A stretch of DNA of 64,000 nt. Source: Leifsonia sp. Root4 (GTDB lineage: Bacteria; Actinomycetota; Actinomycetes; Actinomycetales; Microbacteriaceae). The notes beneath the pieces are model-generated. The model ran no database searches. It saw only the letters and a list, made by a program, of their open reading frames with translations, and was not told the DNA's origin. The stretch covers positions 1 to 64,000 of the forward strand of contig NZ_LMDN01000005.1 of the NCBI RefSeq assembly GCF_001425085.1, in the 5' to 3' direction. The position numbers and the translations under genes are program-made. Numbering within the stretch: position 1 is the stretch's first letter; each line of letters opens with the position of its first letter. Shown piece after piece: positions 36,748 to 46,015 of this stretch.

Positions 36748-37239
36748 CTACTGGCCTGCCCAGGTCTCGACGTTGCTGATGGAGACGCTGATCTGCTTGC
36801 CGTTCGGGGCGGTGTAGCTGCCGCTCTCGCCGATCCTCATGCCGAGGATCGCTTCGCCGAGCGGACTCTGCGGGCTGTAGACATCGAGCTCGCTGTCGCC
36901 GGCGATCTCGCGGTCGCCGATCAGGAAGACGGTCTCGTCGCCGGCGATCACGGCGGTGATGACGGTTCCGGTCTCGACGACGCCCTGGCTCTCGGGGGCG
37001 TGGCCGACCTCGGCGCGCTTGAGCAGATCCTTGAGCTGGCGGATCCGGGCCTCCTGCTTGCCCTGCTCGTCTTTGGCGGCGTGGTAGCCGCTGTTCTCCT
37101 TGAGGTCGCCCTCTTCGCGAGCGGATTCAATCTTGGAGGCGATCTCCACACGGCCGGTGGTCGAGAGAGCCTCGAGCTCGGCGCTGAGCCGGTCGAATGC
37201 CTCTTGTGTCAGCCAGGTGACGCTCGTGTCCTGTGCCAT
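36748..37239 (-). CDS. greA: Transcription elongation factor GreA
   Basis: GreA enters the RNA polymerase secondary channel and stimulates cleavage of backtracked transcripts. The 163-residue protein has the N-terminal coiled coil (about 10-78) with its acidic tip Asp45/Glu48 in EEGDLKENSGYHAAKDEQ. The C-terminal FKBP-like domain ends with SPLGEAILGMRIGESG. A good ribosome binding site (AAGGAG) precedes the ATG. DUF4307 lies upstream on the same strand, the arrangement I recall from mycobacteria. Confidence 0.96.
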   Translation of the reverse strand: MAQDTSVTWLTQEAFDRLSAELEALSTTGRVEIASKIESAREEGDLKENSGYHAAKDEQGKQEARIRQLKDLLKRAEVGHAPESQGVVETGTVITAVIAGDETVFLIGDREIAGDSELDVYSPQSPLGEAILGMRIGESGSYTAPNGKQISVSISNVETWAGQ

Positions 37240-37311
37240 CGCTTCTCCTTGGATTGCGCGACGTGGACTGGGTCACACGATCGCCGTGGATACTGCTCGT
37301 GATAAAGCCGA

Positions 37312-37334
37312 CGCCCCGACTGTCAGCCGGGGCG
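37312..37334 (-). terminator. Hairpin between DUF4307 and greA
   Basis: CGCCCCG at 37312-37318 pairs with CGGGGCG at 37328-37334. On the reverse strand it follows the DUF4307 stop by 12 bases and precedes greA, with a short CGGCTTTA run after the stem. It could end DUF4307 transcription or reduce read-through into greA. Confidence 0.5.
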
Positions 37335-37345
37335 AAACCCCCATT

Positions 37346-37759
37346 TTAGGTGAGCCAGCAGCGGAAAATCAAGCCTGTGTTGGCGGGCAGCGACGTGCGC
37401 ACGGTCTCCGTGAACGCCCGCGTGTAGCGATCGGATGCCGGGATATCGACGATCTTCCAGCCGACGACGATGAAGTCCTCGTTGAGCGCCTGCACGGCGC
37501 AGCTGGCCTGTTCACCGGCGGGCATCGAGACCTCGTAGTCCACCCGGACGGTCTGATCGTCGACGATGGTGTGCGCGACATCCCGGGCCTCGACCATCGG
37601 CTTGCTGCCGTCGAGGCCGGCCCAGACGACCCACGCCACCAGAACGACCGCGAAGACCGCCGCCGAGATGATCAGGATCAGCCGCTCGTTCCGGCCGCGC
37701 TTGCGCGTGCGGCCATAGCGCTGATCGAGATCGGTCGGCTGGGCGGGATCGGTGCTCAT
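37346..37759 (-). CDS. DUF4307 domain membrane protein
   Basis: A 137-residue bitopic protein: a short basic cytoplasmic N-terminus (RYGRTRKRGRNER), one membrane segment (about 28-48), and an extracytoplasmic beta-rich domain with two Cys residues (CAVQALN and the final FRCW) that may pair. The family is actinobacterial and of unknown role, normally found next to greA and mca as here next to greA. AGGAG lies before the ATG. Confidence 0.88.
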   Translation of the reverse strand: MSTDPAQPTDLDQRYGRTRKRGRNERLILIISAAVFAVVLVAWVVWAGLDGSKPMVEARDVAHTIVDDQTVRVDYEVSMPAGEQASCAVQALNEDFIVVGWKIVDIPASDRYTRAFTETVRTSLPANTGLIFRCWLT

Positions 37760-37894
37760 GCTGCGGGGGCTCCTGCTCGGCGTGGTGGTGTGCCGCTTCC
37801 CCTGCCGTGAGGGCGCAGAACGGCGCGGCGGGGGAAGCTGAGTGGCTTAAGCTTGTACGACAAGGCTATCCGGCAATCCTGAGGAGTTCCGCAC

Positions 37895-38197
37895 GTGCAC
37901 ACGACCATTCTGGAGCTCGTGACGCGCTTCGCCCAGGCGAGCAACGACGCCGAGTTCGACCCGGACACGGTCACGCCCGGCATCTGGGGTTTCGTGGCCA
38001 CGGCGCTCGTCGCCGTCGCGGTCGTCTTCCTCGGCTTCGACATGGTCCGCCGTATCCGCCGCACCAACTACAAGGCCGAGATCAACGAGAAGCTCCAGGC
38101 CGAGCTGGCCGCGCGCGACGCAGGGGAGCAGCCGGCAGCGACGGACGCCTCCGCGGACCCGGACGCCCCGGCATCCGGCCCCGACACGAAGCCCTAA
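37895..38197 (+). CDS. Small single-pass membrane protein
   Basis: This is a 100-residue protein with an extracytoplasmic N-terminus, one membrane segment (about 29-50, ending FDMVRRIRR) and an acidic Ala/Asp-rich cytoplasmic tail. It corresponds in position and layout to the small conserved membrane protein beside mca in mycobacteria (Rv1083, from memory). GAGGAG precedes the GTG start at 37895. No function is known. mca itself is not found between this gene and DUF4307. Confidence 0.8.
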   Translation: MHTTILELVTRFAQASNDAEFDPDTVTPGIWGFVATALVAVAVVFLGFDMVRRIRRTNYKAEINEKLQAELAARDAGEQPAATDASADPDAPASGPDTKP

Positions 38198-38232
38198 CCC
38201 CCGCAGCCTTCTCTGCAGTCCATGTGACCGCT

Positions 38233-38250
38233 CGCAGGCGTCAGCCTGCG
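38233..38250. terminator. Hairpin at the convergent small gene/trhA junction
   Basis: CGCAGGC (38233-38239) pairs with GCCTGCG (38244-38250) over GTCA. It overlaps the trhA stop codon and lies 36 bases beyond the stop of the small membrane protein gene, so it could end that transcript. Confidence 0.4.
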
Positions 38251-38921
38251 TGGTAGGCGGGGTTGACCGCGATGATCAGCATCGCCGTCCAGTGGCAGAA
38301 GAACGCCAGAACCGTGCAGGCGTGGAAGATCTCGTGGAATCCGAACACACCGGGGATCGGGTTCGGCTTCTTCAGCGCGTAGACGACGGCGCCGCCGCTG
38401 TAGAGCAGCCCGCCGACGATGACGAGCACAACCATCGCAACGCTCACGGCGAGAAGGTCGGGGATGTACATCACGGCGGCCCAGCCGAGGGCCAGGTAAA
38501 AGAAGACGTAGAGCCAACGCGGCGCATTGATCCAGAACACGCGGAAGCCGATGCCGAGCAGCGCGACGCCCCAGACGATCGCCAGCAGCAGGAAGCCCTT
38601 CTCCGGCGGCAGCGCGAGCACGGCCATCGGCGTGTAGGTGTCCGCGATCAGCAGAAAGATGTTGGCGTGGTCGATGCGCTTCAGCAGCAGCTTCGTGCGC
38701 GGCTTCCAGTCGAAGCGGTGGTACAGCGCCGAGGTGCCGAAGAGCAGCATCGAGGTGAGCATGAACACCGCGCTCGACCATTTGGCGGCCGGGCCCTGCG
38801 CCGCGACGATCAGCACGATTCCGGCCACGATCGTCAGCGGAAAGGTGCCGGCGTGAAGCCAGCCACGCCACGTCGGCTTCACATCGACGGGACTGTCCAC
38901 GGATGGATCGTGCAGTGTCAT
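38241..38921 (-). CDS. trhA: Haemolysin III family protein (PAQR family)
   Basis: A 226-residue membrane protein with seven hydrophobic segments, of the PAQR/HlyIII superfamily. The family's polar motifs are present: SALYHRFDW (about residues 66-74), and HEIFHACTVLAFFCHW near the C-terminus, whose His residues with the first His form the zinc site in PAQR proteins. Role in bacteria is unclear (membrane homeostasis has been proposed). The ATG at 38921 is fixed by a TATCCT box 7 bases upstream. Located next to divergent uppS, as in mycobacteria. Confidence 0.92.
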   Translation of the reverse strand: MTLHDPSVDSPVDVKPTWRGWLHAGTFPLTIVAGIVLIVAAQGPAAKWSSAVFMLTSMLLFGTSALYHRFDWKPRTKLLLKRIDHANIFLLIADTYTPMAVLALPPEKGFLLLAIVWGVALLGIGFRVFWINAPRWLYVFFYLALGWAAVMYIPDLLAVSVAMVVLVIVGGLLYSGGAVVYALKKPNPIPGVFGFHEIFHACTVLAFFCHWTAMLIIAVNPAYHAG

Positions 38922-38927
38922 GCGCTC

Positions 38928-38933
38928 AGGATA
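38928..38933 (-). promoter_or_regulatory. -10 box (TATCCT) of trhA, leaderless spacing
   Basis: Reverse-strand TATCCT ends exactly 7 bases before the trhA ATG at 38921; no Shine-Dalgarno sequence is present. Confidence 0.6.
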
Positions 38934-38980
38934 CGACACACATCCCCATCTGAAATGTGGGGGAGCGCAGGCAAGTGCAC

Positions 38981-38986
38981 TAACGT
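38981..38986 (+). promoter_or_regulatory. -10 box (TAACGT) of uppS, leaderless spacing
   Basis: TAACGT ends 7 bases before the GTG at 38993, with no Shine-Dalgarno sequence. The divergent trhA box is only 48 bases away. Confidence 0.6.
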
Positions 38987-38992
38987 GAATCT

Positions 38993-39778
38993 GTGCACGA
39001 CCGCGATGAATCACTGGGCAGGGGCATTCTCTACCGCCTCTACCAAAACCGGCTGCGCCGGGGACTGACTGCGGAGACCCTTCCGCGCCACGTCGCCATG
39101 ATCATCGACGGTAACCGCCGCTGGGCCAAGCAGCTCGGCTTCGACACCGCAGCCCATGGCCATCGCGCCGGGGCCGCCAAGATGCGCGAGTTCCTGGAAT
39201 GGTGCGATGATCTGGGGATATCCACGGTCACGCTCTACCTGCTCTCCAGCGACAACCTCAGCAACCGTTCGGGGGAGGAACTCTCGGCGCTGATCGAGAT
39301 CATCGCCGAACTCGCCGACGACCTCTCCCGCTACCGCGACTGGCGTGTGCAGCACGTCGGTTCCAGCGCCGGCCTGCCCGAGCCCCTGGTTGCCGCGCTG
39401 GATGCCGCCCAGGCCCGCACCGCGAGCAAGACGGGCCTGCACGTGAACCTCGCCGTCGGCTACGGCGGGCGCAAGGAGATCACCGACGCCATGCGCAGCA
39501 TCGTCGCCGATCACCACGCCGGCGGTGGCAGCCTCGAGGACCTCGCGGAGCGGCTCACCCCCGACCTCATCGGCGAACACCTCTACACCGGCGGCCAGCC
39601 GGACCCCGACCTCGTGATCCGCACCTCAGGCGAGCAGCGCCTCAGCGACTTCATGCTCTGGCAGAGCGCGCACAGCGAGTTCTACTTCGTCGAGGCGCTC
39701 GGACCCGATCTGCGCAAGGTCGACTTCCTGCGCGCCCTCCGTGACTACGCCACGCGCAACCGCCGCTTCGGCGGCTGA
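38993..39778 (+). CDS. uppS: Isoprenyl transferase (cis-prenyl diphosphate synthase, UppS family)
   Basis: Makes long-chain cis-polyprenyl diphosphate, the lipid carrier for peptidoglycan and other envelope polymers. The 261-residue protein has the catalytic Asp39 in MIIDGNRRWAK, the conserved LYLLSSDNLSNRS stretch (about 82-94), and the C-terminal PDLVIRTSGEQRLSDFMLWQ and SEFYF segments. Chain length (C50 or C55) cannot be told. The GTG start is set by the -10 box. Confidence 0.95.
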   Translation: MHDRDESLGRGILYRLYQNRLRRGLTAETLPRHVAMIIDGNRRWAKQLGFDTAAHGHRAGAAKMREFLEWCDDLGISTVTLYLLSSDNLSNRSGEELSALIEIIAELADDLSRYRDWRVQHVGSSAGLPEPLVAALDAAQARTASKTGLHVNLAVGYGGRKEITDAMRSIVADHHAGGGSLEDLAERLTPDLIGEHLYTGGQPDPDLVIRTSGEQRLSDFMLWQSAHSEFYFVEALGPDLRKVDFLRALRDYATRNRRFGG

Positions 39779-39822
39779 ACAGCACTCGATCCCGCGCCCC
39801 CGCGCAGATCCGAGAGGAACCC

Positions 39823-40950
39823 ATGACCACCTGGCAGCAGTACGTATCCGGCTTCAGCGAGGAGCCCGGTTACCTCGACTACGGGCGGGTCGGGCCGATC
39901 TCGGCGACGGCAGCCGCAGAAACGCTCGGCTTCACCGACATCCTCAGCCGCGCCCGCTTCGGCAGCCTGCAGGCGATCGTCGACCAAGATCAGCGCCTGC
40001 GTGAGGCAGCCGGCACCCTGCTCGGCCGGCCCGCTGATCAGATCGTGTCGATCCCGAACACGACGACCGGACTGTTGCACGCCATGTTCGGCCTCACCGG
40101 CGATGTGCTGCTCTCTCCCGGCGAGTTCCCCAGCCTGCCGATCGCGGCCTCCCGCGCCCACGAGGCGTTGCACGTGACGCGCCCGCTCTGGCTCGAGACC
40201 GACCACGGCACGGTGACGCCGGGCCAGATCAAGGCACAGCTCGGCTCGAACACGGCCGCGGTGGCGGTCAGCCTCGTCGACTCGCGCACCGGCTACCTCG
40301 CCGACCTCGAAGGCATCCGCCAGGTCATCGGCGACCGTCTGCTCATCGTCGACGCCATCCAAGGCTTCGGCGTTGTGGATGCGCCCTACGAGCTCGCGGA
40401 TGTCGTCGTCAGCGGCGGCCAGAAGTGGTGCCGCTCCGGCTGGGGCACCGGCGTCATGGCGCTCAGCGAGCGCGCGCTCGGGCGCCTCACGCCCGTCTTC
40501 TCCGGCTACACCGGCACAGAGGGCGACGAAGTCTGGGACCAGATCCCGACGCCGCCGCCCAGCACGGGCGCTCGTGCCTTCCGCACGTCCAACCCCGACG
40601 GCATCGCGCAGGCTCGCATGGCCGCCGCCCTCGAGGAGATCATCGACGTCGGCGTCTCCGAGATCCACTCTGCGATGGCCACGAACGTCAGCCGCCTGAT
40701 CGACCTGGCCGACGAGTTCGCAATCCCGGTCGCCTCGTCACGGCACGAACGGGAGCGCGCGGGCATCATCGTGTTGCAGCCGCCGACCGAGCACCTCACC
40801 GTGCTCACCGCCTCGCTGTTCAACCACGGCGTCACGGCAACCTCACGCGAGGGGAGCGTGCGCCTCTGCGTGCACGCCGTGCTCGATGAGTCCACGGTCG
40901 ACATGGTGCGTGGAGCCTTCACCTCCTACGCCAGCGCGGCGGCGTTCTAG
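39823..40950 (+). CDS. Class V aminotransferase family protein
   Basis: A 375-residue PLP-dependent enzyme of the aminotransferase class V/cysteine desulfurase fold. The PLP-lysine is Lys201 in VVSGGQKWCRSGWG; Asp177 and Gln180 in VDAIQGFG match the cofactor-contacting residues, and SIPNTTTGLL holds the phosphate-binding region. No conserved desulfurase cysteine loop is evident, so an aminotransferase or lyase role is more likely than sulfur mobilisation; the substrate is unknown. It starts 44 bases after uppS in the same direction. Confidence 0.85.
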   Translation: MTTWQQYVSGFSEEPGYLDYGRVGPISATAAAETLGFTDILSRARFGSLQAIVDQDQRLREAAGTLLGRPADQIVSIPNTTTGLLHAMFGLTGDVLLSPGEFPSLPIAASRAHEALHVTRPLWLETDHGTVTPGQIKAQLGSNTAAVAVSLVDSRTGYLADLEGIRQVIGDRLLIVDAIQGFGVVDAPYELADVVVSGGQKWCRSGWGTGVMALSERALGRLTPVFSGYTGTEGDEVWDQIPTPPPSTGARAFRTSNPDGIAQARMAAALEEIIDVGVSEIHSAMATNVSRLIDLADEFAIPVASSRHERERAGIIVLQPPTEHLTVLTASLFNHGVTATSREGSVRLCVHAVLDESTVDMVRGAFTSYASAAAF

Positions 40951-41095
40951 CGCCGATCCCGCCGGGGCGTCGCAGCCGTCGCGGACGCCGTCAGCGGCAT
41001 CCGCCCAGCTGATCTTGGTTTCACCTTGGTAAATCTTGCGCGCCGCAATGGCGTGTCGTTCGCTCTTTCGGCGCAACGGTCGTAGCGTCACTCTC

Positions 41096-41114
41096 ATCAG
41101 GCATCGCGCCTGAT
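41096..41114 (+). promoter_or_regulatory. Inverted repeat upstream of phoH
   Basis: ATCAGGC (41096-41102) and GCCTGAT (41108-41114) flank ATCGC, 33 bases before the phoH start. A TAGCGT box at 41083-41088 would place this hairpin at the 5' end of the mRNA; it may alternatively be an operator. No other element or small gene is seen in the 197-bp gap. Confidence 0.4.
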
Positions 41115-41147
41115 CGAGACGGCCACATAAGTTCGACTCGGGACCAC

Positions 41148-42575
41148 ATGGCCGTATTCGCAAAACTGGGCAGGAATGCCGGGGCGGGAGTGGTTGTGAC
41201 TTCAGTTCGTCAGAATTCAACGGAACAGCAGGGGCCGGGAGCAGCGGCCAGAGCGGGCGAAGGCCACTCAGATCAGCGCGAACAAGCCGAGCGTATCTAT
41301 GTATTGGATACCTCGGTTTTGTTGTCTGACCCCTCGTCCATGTTCCGCTTCGCCGAGCACGCCGTCGTTCTGCCGGTGATCGTTGTCGCCGAGCTCGAGG
41401 CCAAACGGAACGACCCCGAGATCGGATTCTTCGCCAGGCAGGCGCTCCGCAACCTCGACCAGCTGCGCATCAAGCACGAACGGCTCGACTTCCCGATCCC
41501 CGTCGGCGACGGCGGAACGCTGCGCGTCGAACTCAACCATTCGAGCATGGGCATCCTGCCCAGCGGGCTCCAGCTGAACGACAACGACTCGCGCATCCTC
41601 GCCGTGGCGATGAACCTCGCCGCAGAGGGCCTCGCCGTGACGGTGGTCTCGAAAGACCTGCCGTTGCGTGTCAAGGCGGCATCCATCGGGCTCGCGGCCG
41701 AGGAGTACAAGCACGAACTCGCCGTCGACTCCGGCTGGACCGGGATGGACGAGATCACGCTGAGCGGCGAGCAGATGGCCGCGCTCTATGACAATGAGCG
41801 GATGTCGACGCGACTGGTCGGCGACATGCCGGTCAACACCGGGCTCGTCGTGCACTCCGAACGGGGCAGCGCGCTCGGCCGCGTCACCTCGCGCGGTGAG
41901 TTCAAGCTCGTCCGCGGCGACCGCGACGTGTTCGGCCTGCACGGCCGCTCGGCGGAGCAGCGTCTGGCAATCGACCTCCTGCTCGACCCGGAGATCGGGA
42001 TCCTGTCGTTGGGAGGGCGAGCCGGGACGGGGAAGTCGGCGCTCGCACTCTGCGCCGGCCTCGAGGCGGTGCTCGAGCGGCAGCAGCACAAGAAGATCAT
42101 GGTGTTCCGCCCGCTCTACGCCGTCGGCGGCCAGGAACTCGGCTACCTGCCGGGCGACGCGGCCGAGAAGATGAACCCGTGGGGGCAGGCGGTGTTCGAC
42201 ACCCTCGGCGCCCTCGTCTCCGACAACGTGCTCGAGGAGGTGCTGGACCGGGGCATCCTCGAGGTACTGCCGCTCACGCACATCCGAGGCCGCAGCCTGC
42301 ATGACGCCTTCGTGATCGTGGACGAGGCGCAGTCGCTCGAGCGCAATGTGCTGCTGACCGTGCTCAGCCGCATCGGACAGAACTCTCGAGTCGTGCTCAC
42401 CCACGATGTCGCCCAACGCGACAACCTCCGGGTCGGCCGCCACGACGGTGTCGCCAGCGTGATCGAAACGCTCAAGGGCCATGCGCTGTTCGCACACATG
42501 ACCCTGACCCGATCGGAGCGCTCGGCGATCGCCGCCCTCGTCACCGAGATGCTGGAGGGCAACGAGTTGGCCTAG
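41148..42575 (+). CDS. PIN-PhoH fusion protein (PhoH2 type)
   Basis: This 475-residue protein has an N-terminal PIN ribonuclease domain joined to a PhoH ATPase/helicase domain, the PhoH2 layout described in mycobacteria as a sequence-dependent RNA-unwinding ribonuclease. In the PIN part the first acidic residue lies in [13 protein letters not shown] (about 50-62) and a further one in [14 protein letters not shown]. The PhoH domain has Walker [14 protein letters not shown] near residue 290 and Walker [13 protein letters not shown] near 390. No small antitoxin gene overlaps its start. The ATG at 41148 has only a weak ribosome binding site; a GTG further in is an alternative. Confidence 0.93.
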   Translation: MAVFAKLGRNAGAGVVVTSVRQNSTEQQGPGAAARAGEGHSDQREQAERIYVLDTSVLLSDPSSMFRFAEHAVVLPVIVVAELEAKRNDPEIGFFARQALRNLDQLRIKHERLDFPIPVGDGGTLRVELNHSSMGILPSGLQLNDNDSRILAVAMNLAAEGLAVTVVSKDLPLRVKAASIGLAAEEYKHELAVDSGWTGMDEITLSGEQMAALYDNERMSTRLVGDMPVNTGLVVHSERGSALGRVTSRGEFKLVRGDRDVFGLHGRSAEQRLAIDLLLDPEIGILSLGGRAGTGKSALALCAGLEAVLERQQHKKIMVFRPLYAVGGQELGYLPGDAAEKMNPWGQAVFDTLGALVSDNVLEEVLDRGILEVLPLTHIRGRSLHDAFVIVDEAQSLERNVLLTVLSRIGQNSRVVLTHDVAQRDNLRVGRHDGVASVIETLKGHALFAHMTLTRSERSAIAALVTEMLEGNELA

Positions 42576-42674
42576 CAAACAGCCACTTCATCGACGGTGC
42601 GCGGCCTGTCGTTCGGGATCCCTGGACGACAGGCCGCGGCGTGTGATGGCCAGGGGATATGGTTCGGAGGGGGA

Positions 42675-43682
42675 ATGGGGGTTGTGCCAATGAGTGATGC
42701 GACCGAACGGATGCTGCGACAGCTGCGCCTGGGCTTGGCGCTCGTGATCTGCGCACCCGTGGTCGTGGCGACGATCTGGATGTCGGGTCTCGTGTCCGTC
42801 GCCGCCGACAGCGACCTCGTGGCACTCGCGGTGGCTGTGCTCTCGGGTGCGACGGTGCTCGCGCTCGGCATCGGCCTCGTGCTGCTGATCGCGGCCGCCC
42901 GCACCGCCAACGCGCAGGCATTGCTCGGGGCGGTGCTCTCGGCACTGGGACTATTCCCGCTCTGCTGCGCACTGCTGCTGCCGCTGGCACTGCCGTCACT
43001 GGGCGGTCCCGGCCACGAGATCGCCACCTTCGGAGTGCCGGCGCTGCTCGTGCTGCTCGTCGTCGGTGCGCTGCTCGCGCTGATCGGATTCACCCGTGCG
43101 CTGTCCAACGTGCAGCTGCCGGCGCGGCGCGAACACGGGCCGACCACCTCCGCCCAGCGGGCACGCGCGGGTGTCACTGCATTCCTCTGCCTGCTGGTGC
43201 TGCTGGCGTTTGGCACCTACGAAACGCTCGTGCTCAGCCCGGAACAGATGGCGCCGGACTACACACTGGCCGAGATCTACGCGATGCTCACGCCAGCCGA
43301 CCGCGGCTACGGCATTGCCATGGCGCTGATCTGGCTCGTGTTCTGGGTGCTGGCCGCGCTACTGTTTTTCACGCTCTGCCTGCTGCGCGGGCGTCTCGCG
43401 CCGCCACTGAACGTGTTGCTCACCCCGCGCCGGGTGCTCATCTACGCGCTGCTTCTCGGCAGCGTAATCCAGTTCTTTCAGGGTTGGTCGGGCTTGTCGC
43501 TCGGCATGAGCATCTCCGACACTGTGCCGCCGATGGTGGGCGGGCGCTCCTGGCAGGGGCAGCTGCTGACCGTTGCCGGGGCGGCGATGTTCGTGGCTGG
43601 CGTGCTGGTAGCGCTCGCGCCCGGCCGTGCTCGGCCCCTGGCACCCACGACATCCGCCGCCCCCGCCTCGCGATCCGCGTAG
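42675..43682 (+). CDS. Polytopic membrane protein of unknown function
   Basis: I do not recognise the family. The protein of about 335 residues has eight or so hydrophobic segments, a short polar loop between the first four and last four (about 145-165), and an Ala/Pro/Arg tail. A GGAGGGGG purine run at 42666-42673 is close to the ATG at 42675; GTG 42684 and ATG 42690 are alternative starts. It lies between phoH and fumC; nothing in its sequence suggests a partner. Confidence 0.7.
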   Translation: MGVVPMSDATERMLRQLRLGLALVICAPVVVATIWMSGLVSVAADSDLVALAVAVLSGATVLALGIGLVLLIAAARTANAQALLGAVLSALGLFPLCCALLLPLALPSLGGPGHEIATFGVPALLVLLVVGALLALIGFTRALSNVQLPARREHGPTTSAQRARAGVTAFLCLLVLLAFGTYETLVLSPEQMAPDYTLAEIYAMLTPADRGYGIAMALIWLVFWVLAALLFFTLCLLRGRLAPPLNVLLTPRRVLIYALLLGSVIQFFQGWSGLSLGMSISDTVPPMVGGRSWQGQLLTVAGAAMFVAGVLVALAPGRARPLAPTTSAAPASRSA

Positions 43683-43803
43683 CCACCGCTTCCGTGCTCT
43701 GCGCCACTTCGTGCGGTTGGGCGCCACATCCGGTGGCGCGGAGCCGCATCAGGTGGTGCAGAGGCGCGCCCGACCAGGATGCCAGAGCAAGCCGCAACGC
43801 GAA

Positions 43804-43835
43804 ACGCGCCGCCCACGAGATCGTGGACGGCGCGT
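43804..43835. terminator. Terminator hairpin between convergent genes
   Basis: ACGCGCCG (43804-43811) and CCACGA (43813-43818) pair with TCGTGG (43821-43826) and CGGCGCGT (43828-43835), with one C-A mismatch. It lies 24 bases from the fumC stop and serves the converging membrane protein gene as well. Confidence 0.75.
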
Positions 43836-43858
43836 CGGGTGCTGCGTGTGCAGAGTGA

Positions 43859-45262
43859 CTAGCCGGGGGTCGTCATGCTCAGCAGGTCGAGCGAGGAGTC
43901 CAGCTGCTCGAGCGTGATCGCACCGCGCTCGACGTAGCCGAGCTCGATCACGGCCTCGCGCACGGTGACACCCTGCTTCACGGAGTACTTGGCGATCTTC
44001 GCCGCCTCCTCGTAGCCGATGATCTTGTTCAGCGGCGTCACGATCGACGGGGACATGCCGGCGAGGGCGGCGGCTCGCTCGAGGTTGGCCTCAAGGCCGT
44101 CGACGGTCTTGTCGGCGAGCACGCGGGCGGCGTTGCCGAGCAGTCGGATCGACTCGAGCAGCGCGGTGCCCATGACGGGGATCTGCACGTTGAGCTCGAA
44201 GGAACCCGATGCACCGCCCCAGGCGATGGCCGCGTCGTTGCCGATCACGCGCGAGCAGACCATGAGCACGGCCTCGGGGATGACGGGGTTGACCTTGCCG
44301 GGCATGATCGAGGAGCCCGGCTGCAGGTCGGGGATGTTCAGTTCGCCGAAACCGGTGTTCGGGCCTGAGCCCATCCATCGGATGTCGTTGCAGATCTTGG
44401 TGAGGCTGACGGCGATGGTGCGGAGGGCGCCGGATGCATCGACGAGGCCGTCGCGGTTGGCCTGGGCCTCGAAGTGGTCCTTCGCCTCCGTGATCGGCAG
44501 CTCGGTCTCGGCGGTGAGCAATTCGAGCACGAGCTGCGGGAAGCCGAGCGGCGTGTTGATGCCGGTGCCGACGGCGGTGCCGCCGAGCGGGACCTCTGCG
44601 ACGCGGGGGAGGGCGGAGCGCACGCGCTCGATGCCGAGGCGCATCTGGCGCGCGTAGCCGCCGAACTCCTGGCCGAGGGTGACGGGGGTCGCGTCCATCA
44701 GGTGGGTGCGGCCGGCCTTGACGGCGGTCGCCCACAGCTCGGCCTTCGCCTCAAGGGAGACGGCGAGGTGATCGAGCGCCGGGATGAGCTCGTCGATGAG
44801 CGCGCCGGTGACGGCGATGTGCACCGAGGTGGGGAACACGTCGTTGGAAGACTGCGAGGCGTTCACGTGGTCGTTCGGGTGCACCGGGCTGCCGAGACGC
44901 GCGGTGGCCAGGCTCGCCAGCACCTCGTTCATGTTCATGTTCGAGGAGGTTCCGGAGCCGGTCTGGTAGACGTCGATCGGGAACTGCTCGTGGTGACCGC
45001 CCTCGATGACCTCGTCCGCTGCCGAGGCGATGGCGTCGGCGATGCCCTGGTCGAGGCGTCCGAGCTGCGCGTTGGCGAGTGCCGCCGACTTCTTGATGCG
45101 CGCCAGTGCGACGATCTGGGCCGACTCCAATGTCGACCCCGAGATCGGGAAGTTCTCAACGGCACGCTGCGTCTGTGCGCTGTAGAGCGCGTTCGCGGGA
45201 ACGCGCACCTCGCCCATGGTGTCGTGTTCGATGCGGAATTCCGCGTCAGCTGAGTTGCTCAC
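43859..45262 (-). CDS. fumC: Fumarate hydratase class II
   Basis: This TCA-cycle enzyme interconverts fumarate and malate and is the oxygen-stable, iron-free class. The 467-residue length is typical. Intact superfamily regions are [14 protein letters not shown] (about 103-116), the [21 protein letters not shown] stretch, the catalytic-His segment [17 protein letters not shown], and the signature [11 protein letters not shown] near residue 320. It starts at GTG 45262 behind a GAAAGGG ribosome binding site and lies 84 bases after the carbonic anhydrase gene, probably in the same transcript. Confidence 0.96.
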   Translation of the reverse strand: MSNSADAEFRIEHDTMGEVRVPANALYSAQTQRAVENFPISGSTLESAQIVALARIKKSAALANAQLGRLDQGIADAIASAADEVIEGGHHEQFPIDVYQTGSGTSSNMNMNEVLASLATARLGSPVHPNDHVNASQSSNDVFPTSVHIAVTGALIDELIPALDHLAVSLEAKAELWATAVKAGRTHLMDATPVTLGQEFGGYARQMRLGIERVRSALPRVAEVPLGGTAVGTGINTPLGFPQLVLELLTAETELPITEAKDHFEAQANRDGLVDASGALRTIAVSLTKICNDIRWMGSGPNTGFGELNIPDLQPGSSIMPGKVNPVIPEAVLMVCSRVIGNDAAIAWGGASGSFELNVQIPVMGTALLESIRLLGNAARVLADKTVDGLEANLERAAALAGMSPSIVTPLNKIIGYEEAAKIAKYSVKQGVTVREAVIELGYVERGAITLEQLDSSLDLLSMTTPG

Positions 45263-45346
45263 GGTTGCCCTTTCGGTGTGATGGTGTGAGGCGGTTATTG
45301 CCGCCGGTAATGGAGAAGATGTGGAGGCGTGAAGAGCGGATGCCGC

Positions 45347-46015
45347 TCAGACGACGCCGACGATCACGTCGGTCTCTGCGCGGCCCTCGAGGAGGCGGTA
45401 GTTGGCGCCGACGACGGCGAGGGTGCCGGCCGCGACGGCATCGCTGATCATCTCGGAGGAGGCGATCAGCTCGGCCACGGTGTCGCGGAGGTGTTCGCGC
45501 CCGACGAAGCCGGCGTCGACCTGTTTGGCGTTGGTGATCTCGCGGTTGCCGGTGACGCGCTGCACCGCGGGAACGATCTTCTGCACGAGGCCGTCGATGT
45601 AGTGCGGCAGCGGTGCGGCATCCGGAAGACGGGACTCGATCGCCGCCTGCACAGCGCCGCAGGAGTCATGGCCGAGCACGACAATGAGCGGAACGTGCAG
45701 CACTCCGACGGCGTACTCGAGGGATCCGATGATGGAATCGCCGATCACCTGGCCGGCGTTGCGCACAACGAAAAGGTCGCCGAGGCCGACGTCGAAGATG
45801 ATCTCGGCGGCGAGGCGGGAGTCGGCGCAACCGAAGAGCGCAGCGCGGGGGCCCTGAGCCTTCGCCAGGGAGCGTCGGCTGGCGACATCCTGGTGCGGGT
45901 GCAGGGGGGCGCCGGCGACGAAGCGCTCGTTGCCCGCGCGCATCTCTGCCCACGCCTCGGCGGGGGTCAGGTTTGGAGAGGTTGCGTGCGTGGCGGTTGT
46001 GCTGGCAACGGTCAT
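45347..46015 (-). CDS. Beta-class carbonic anhydrase
   Basis: Interconverts CO2 and bicarbonate. In the 222-residue protein the zinc ligands are Cys63 (GCADSR), His116 and Cys119 (GHDSC), with the Asp65-Arg67 dyad complete. The ATG at 46015 overlaps the DUF4245 stop (ATGA), so it is translationally coupled to that gene. A carbonic anhydrase between DUF4245 and fumC is not part of the mycobacterial order I recall. A role in supplying bicarbonate to carboxylases around the TCA cycle is inference. Confidence 0.93.
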   Translation of the reverse strand: MTVASTTATHATSPNLTPAEAWAEMRAGNERFVAGAPLHPHQDVASRRSLAKAQGPRAALFGCADSRLAAEIIFDVGLGDLFVVRNAGQVIGDSIIGSLEYAVGVLHVPLIVVLGHDSCGAVQAAIESRLPDAAPLPHYIDGLVQKIVPAVQRVTGNREITNAKQVDAGFVGREHLRDTVAELIASSEMISDAVAAGTLAVVGANYRLLEGRAETDVIVGVV

